The notes under the pieces are model-generated. The model made no database searches. It saw nothing but the letters and a program-made list of their open reading frames with translations, and was not told where the DNA came from. 64,000 nt of DNA. Origin: Pirellulaceae bacterium (GTDB taxonomy: Bacteria > Planctomycetota > Planctomycetia > Pirellulales > Pirellulaceae). The position numbers and the translations under genes were made by a program. The stretch lies in contig JAQWSU010000039.1 of the NCBI GenBank assembly GCA_029243025.1, forward strand, positions 1 through 64,000, in the 5' to 3' direction. Below, one piece after another: positions 63,707 through 64,000 of this stretch; position 1 is the stretch's first letter; every line of letters starts with the position of its first letter.

Positions 63707-64000
63707 TCAATGGTCTGCTAGACGTTCGTTAAGGATCGTTCCGATCTGCTGCCCTGACTCTTTATTCAAAACATGTTCATGAAGTCCGGGGACTACTAAA
63801 TATTCACATTTGGATTGAACGACATTTTGCCAATGATGATGTTCAATGGTGTGGGTAACGGCGAATTCTCGACTGTGTATCAAGGTTACAGGGCCGCTCA
63901 TGACGCCGGGCCTGTAGGCGTTAGCAGCTTTCACGCTGGATGTAACATCTGCTTGCCCAAAATGCTCGCTCGCGAGAAAGCTTAAGTCGTTCCTGACTGT
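63707..64000 (-). CDS. C-terminal end of a thioesterase-like domain (partial)
   Basis: A frame open at the right window edge that ends at 63707, giving the last 97 residues of a larger protein. ANAYRPGVMSGPVTLIHSRE is followed by a Trp (HHHWQNVV) and the final catalytic-His region EYLVVPGLHEHVLNKESGQQ, then LNERL. This matches the end of type I/II thioesterase domains (Y.P....G.V.L......W.......V.PG.H..ML......). Such domains release products from NRPS/PKS assembly lines. The rest of the gene lies beyond the window, so the nature of the full protein is unknown. Confidence 0.55.
   Translation of the reverse strand, partial: TVRNDLSFLASEHFGQADVTSSVKAANAYRPGVMSGPVTLIHSREFAVTHTIEHHHWQNVVQSKCEYLVVPGLHEHVLNKESGQQIGTILNERLADH

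Overview
The window looks like the chromosome of a marine or soil planctomycete, probably Pirellulales-like. Supporting lineage marks are a DUF1592/PSCyt-type cytochrome protein next to a DUF1552 protein, a giant secreted CotH/lamin-tail protein with the planctomycete N-terminal LExR-LL motif and a dockerin tail, a PEP-CTERM protein, formylglycine-type sulfatase, Tat-exported Gfo/Idh/MocA oxidoreductase, sialate O-acetylesterases and many secreted hydrolases. GC content is moderate and Shine-Dalgarno sites are often weak. No rRNA, convincing tRNA, IS element or CRISPR array was seen.

Layout. 0-7 kb is sparse and eroded: a small HTH pair, a protein with a FYVE-type zinc finger, a broken nucleoside-deaminase gene, a PEP-CTERM protein and a pectate-lyase-like protein. 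7.5-14 kb holds an exported HAD dehalogenase and the giant CotH protein. 14-20 kb holds a tightly overlapping minus-strand operon (GNAT, Mur-ligase-like, plant-type SERGT/HPAT-like glycosyltransferase, O-fucosyltransferase-like protein) converging on a PP-loop enzyme. 20.5-22.7 kb holds a lipoprotein esterase and a secreted protein of unknown function. 23-31.5 kb is a plus-strand run of sulfotransferase, membrane cytochrome P450, methyltransferase, second sulfotransferase and both subunits of a xanthine-dehydrogenase-family enzyme. 31.8-33.4 kb is an RbfA-like/RtcB pair. 34-45.6 kb holds a coiled-coil esterase, the DUF1592-DUF1552-Gfo/Idh-sulfatase run and an amidase. 47-53 kb is a probable periplasmic operon (PQQ-like propeller, DUF4198, kelch/EF-hand, DUF2271, PepSY). 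53.4-62.7 kb holds an asparagine-synthase-like protein, two sialate O-acetylesterase-type enzymes, two paralogous serine hydrolases and a HAD phosphatase. The right edge has a decayed outer-membrane protein gene and the end of a thioesterase.

The strongest candidates for undescribed biology are the 15.5-20 kb operon, in which two glycosyltransferases resembling eukaryotic protein-glycosylation enzymes are translationally coupled to a Mur-type ligase and a GNAT acyltransferase; the FYVE-domain protein; and the P450/methyltransferase/sulfotransferase/molybdenum-hydroxylase run, which resembles a tailoring pathway for a sulfated small molecule. Several pseudogenes (deaminase, outer-membrane protein, dockerin remnant) show that the intergenic regions are gene graveyards rather than empty DNA. 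All family assignments were made by reading motifs by eye; no database search was run.
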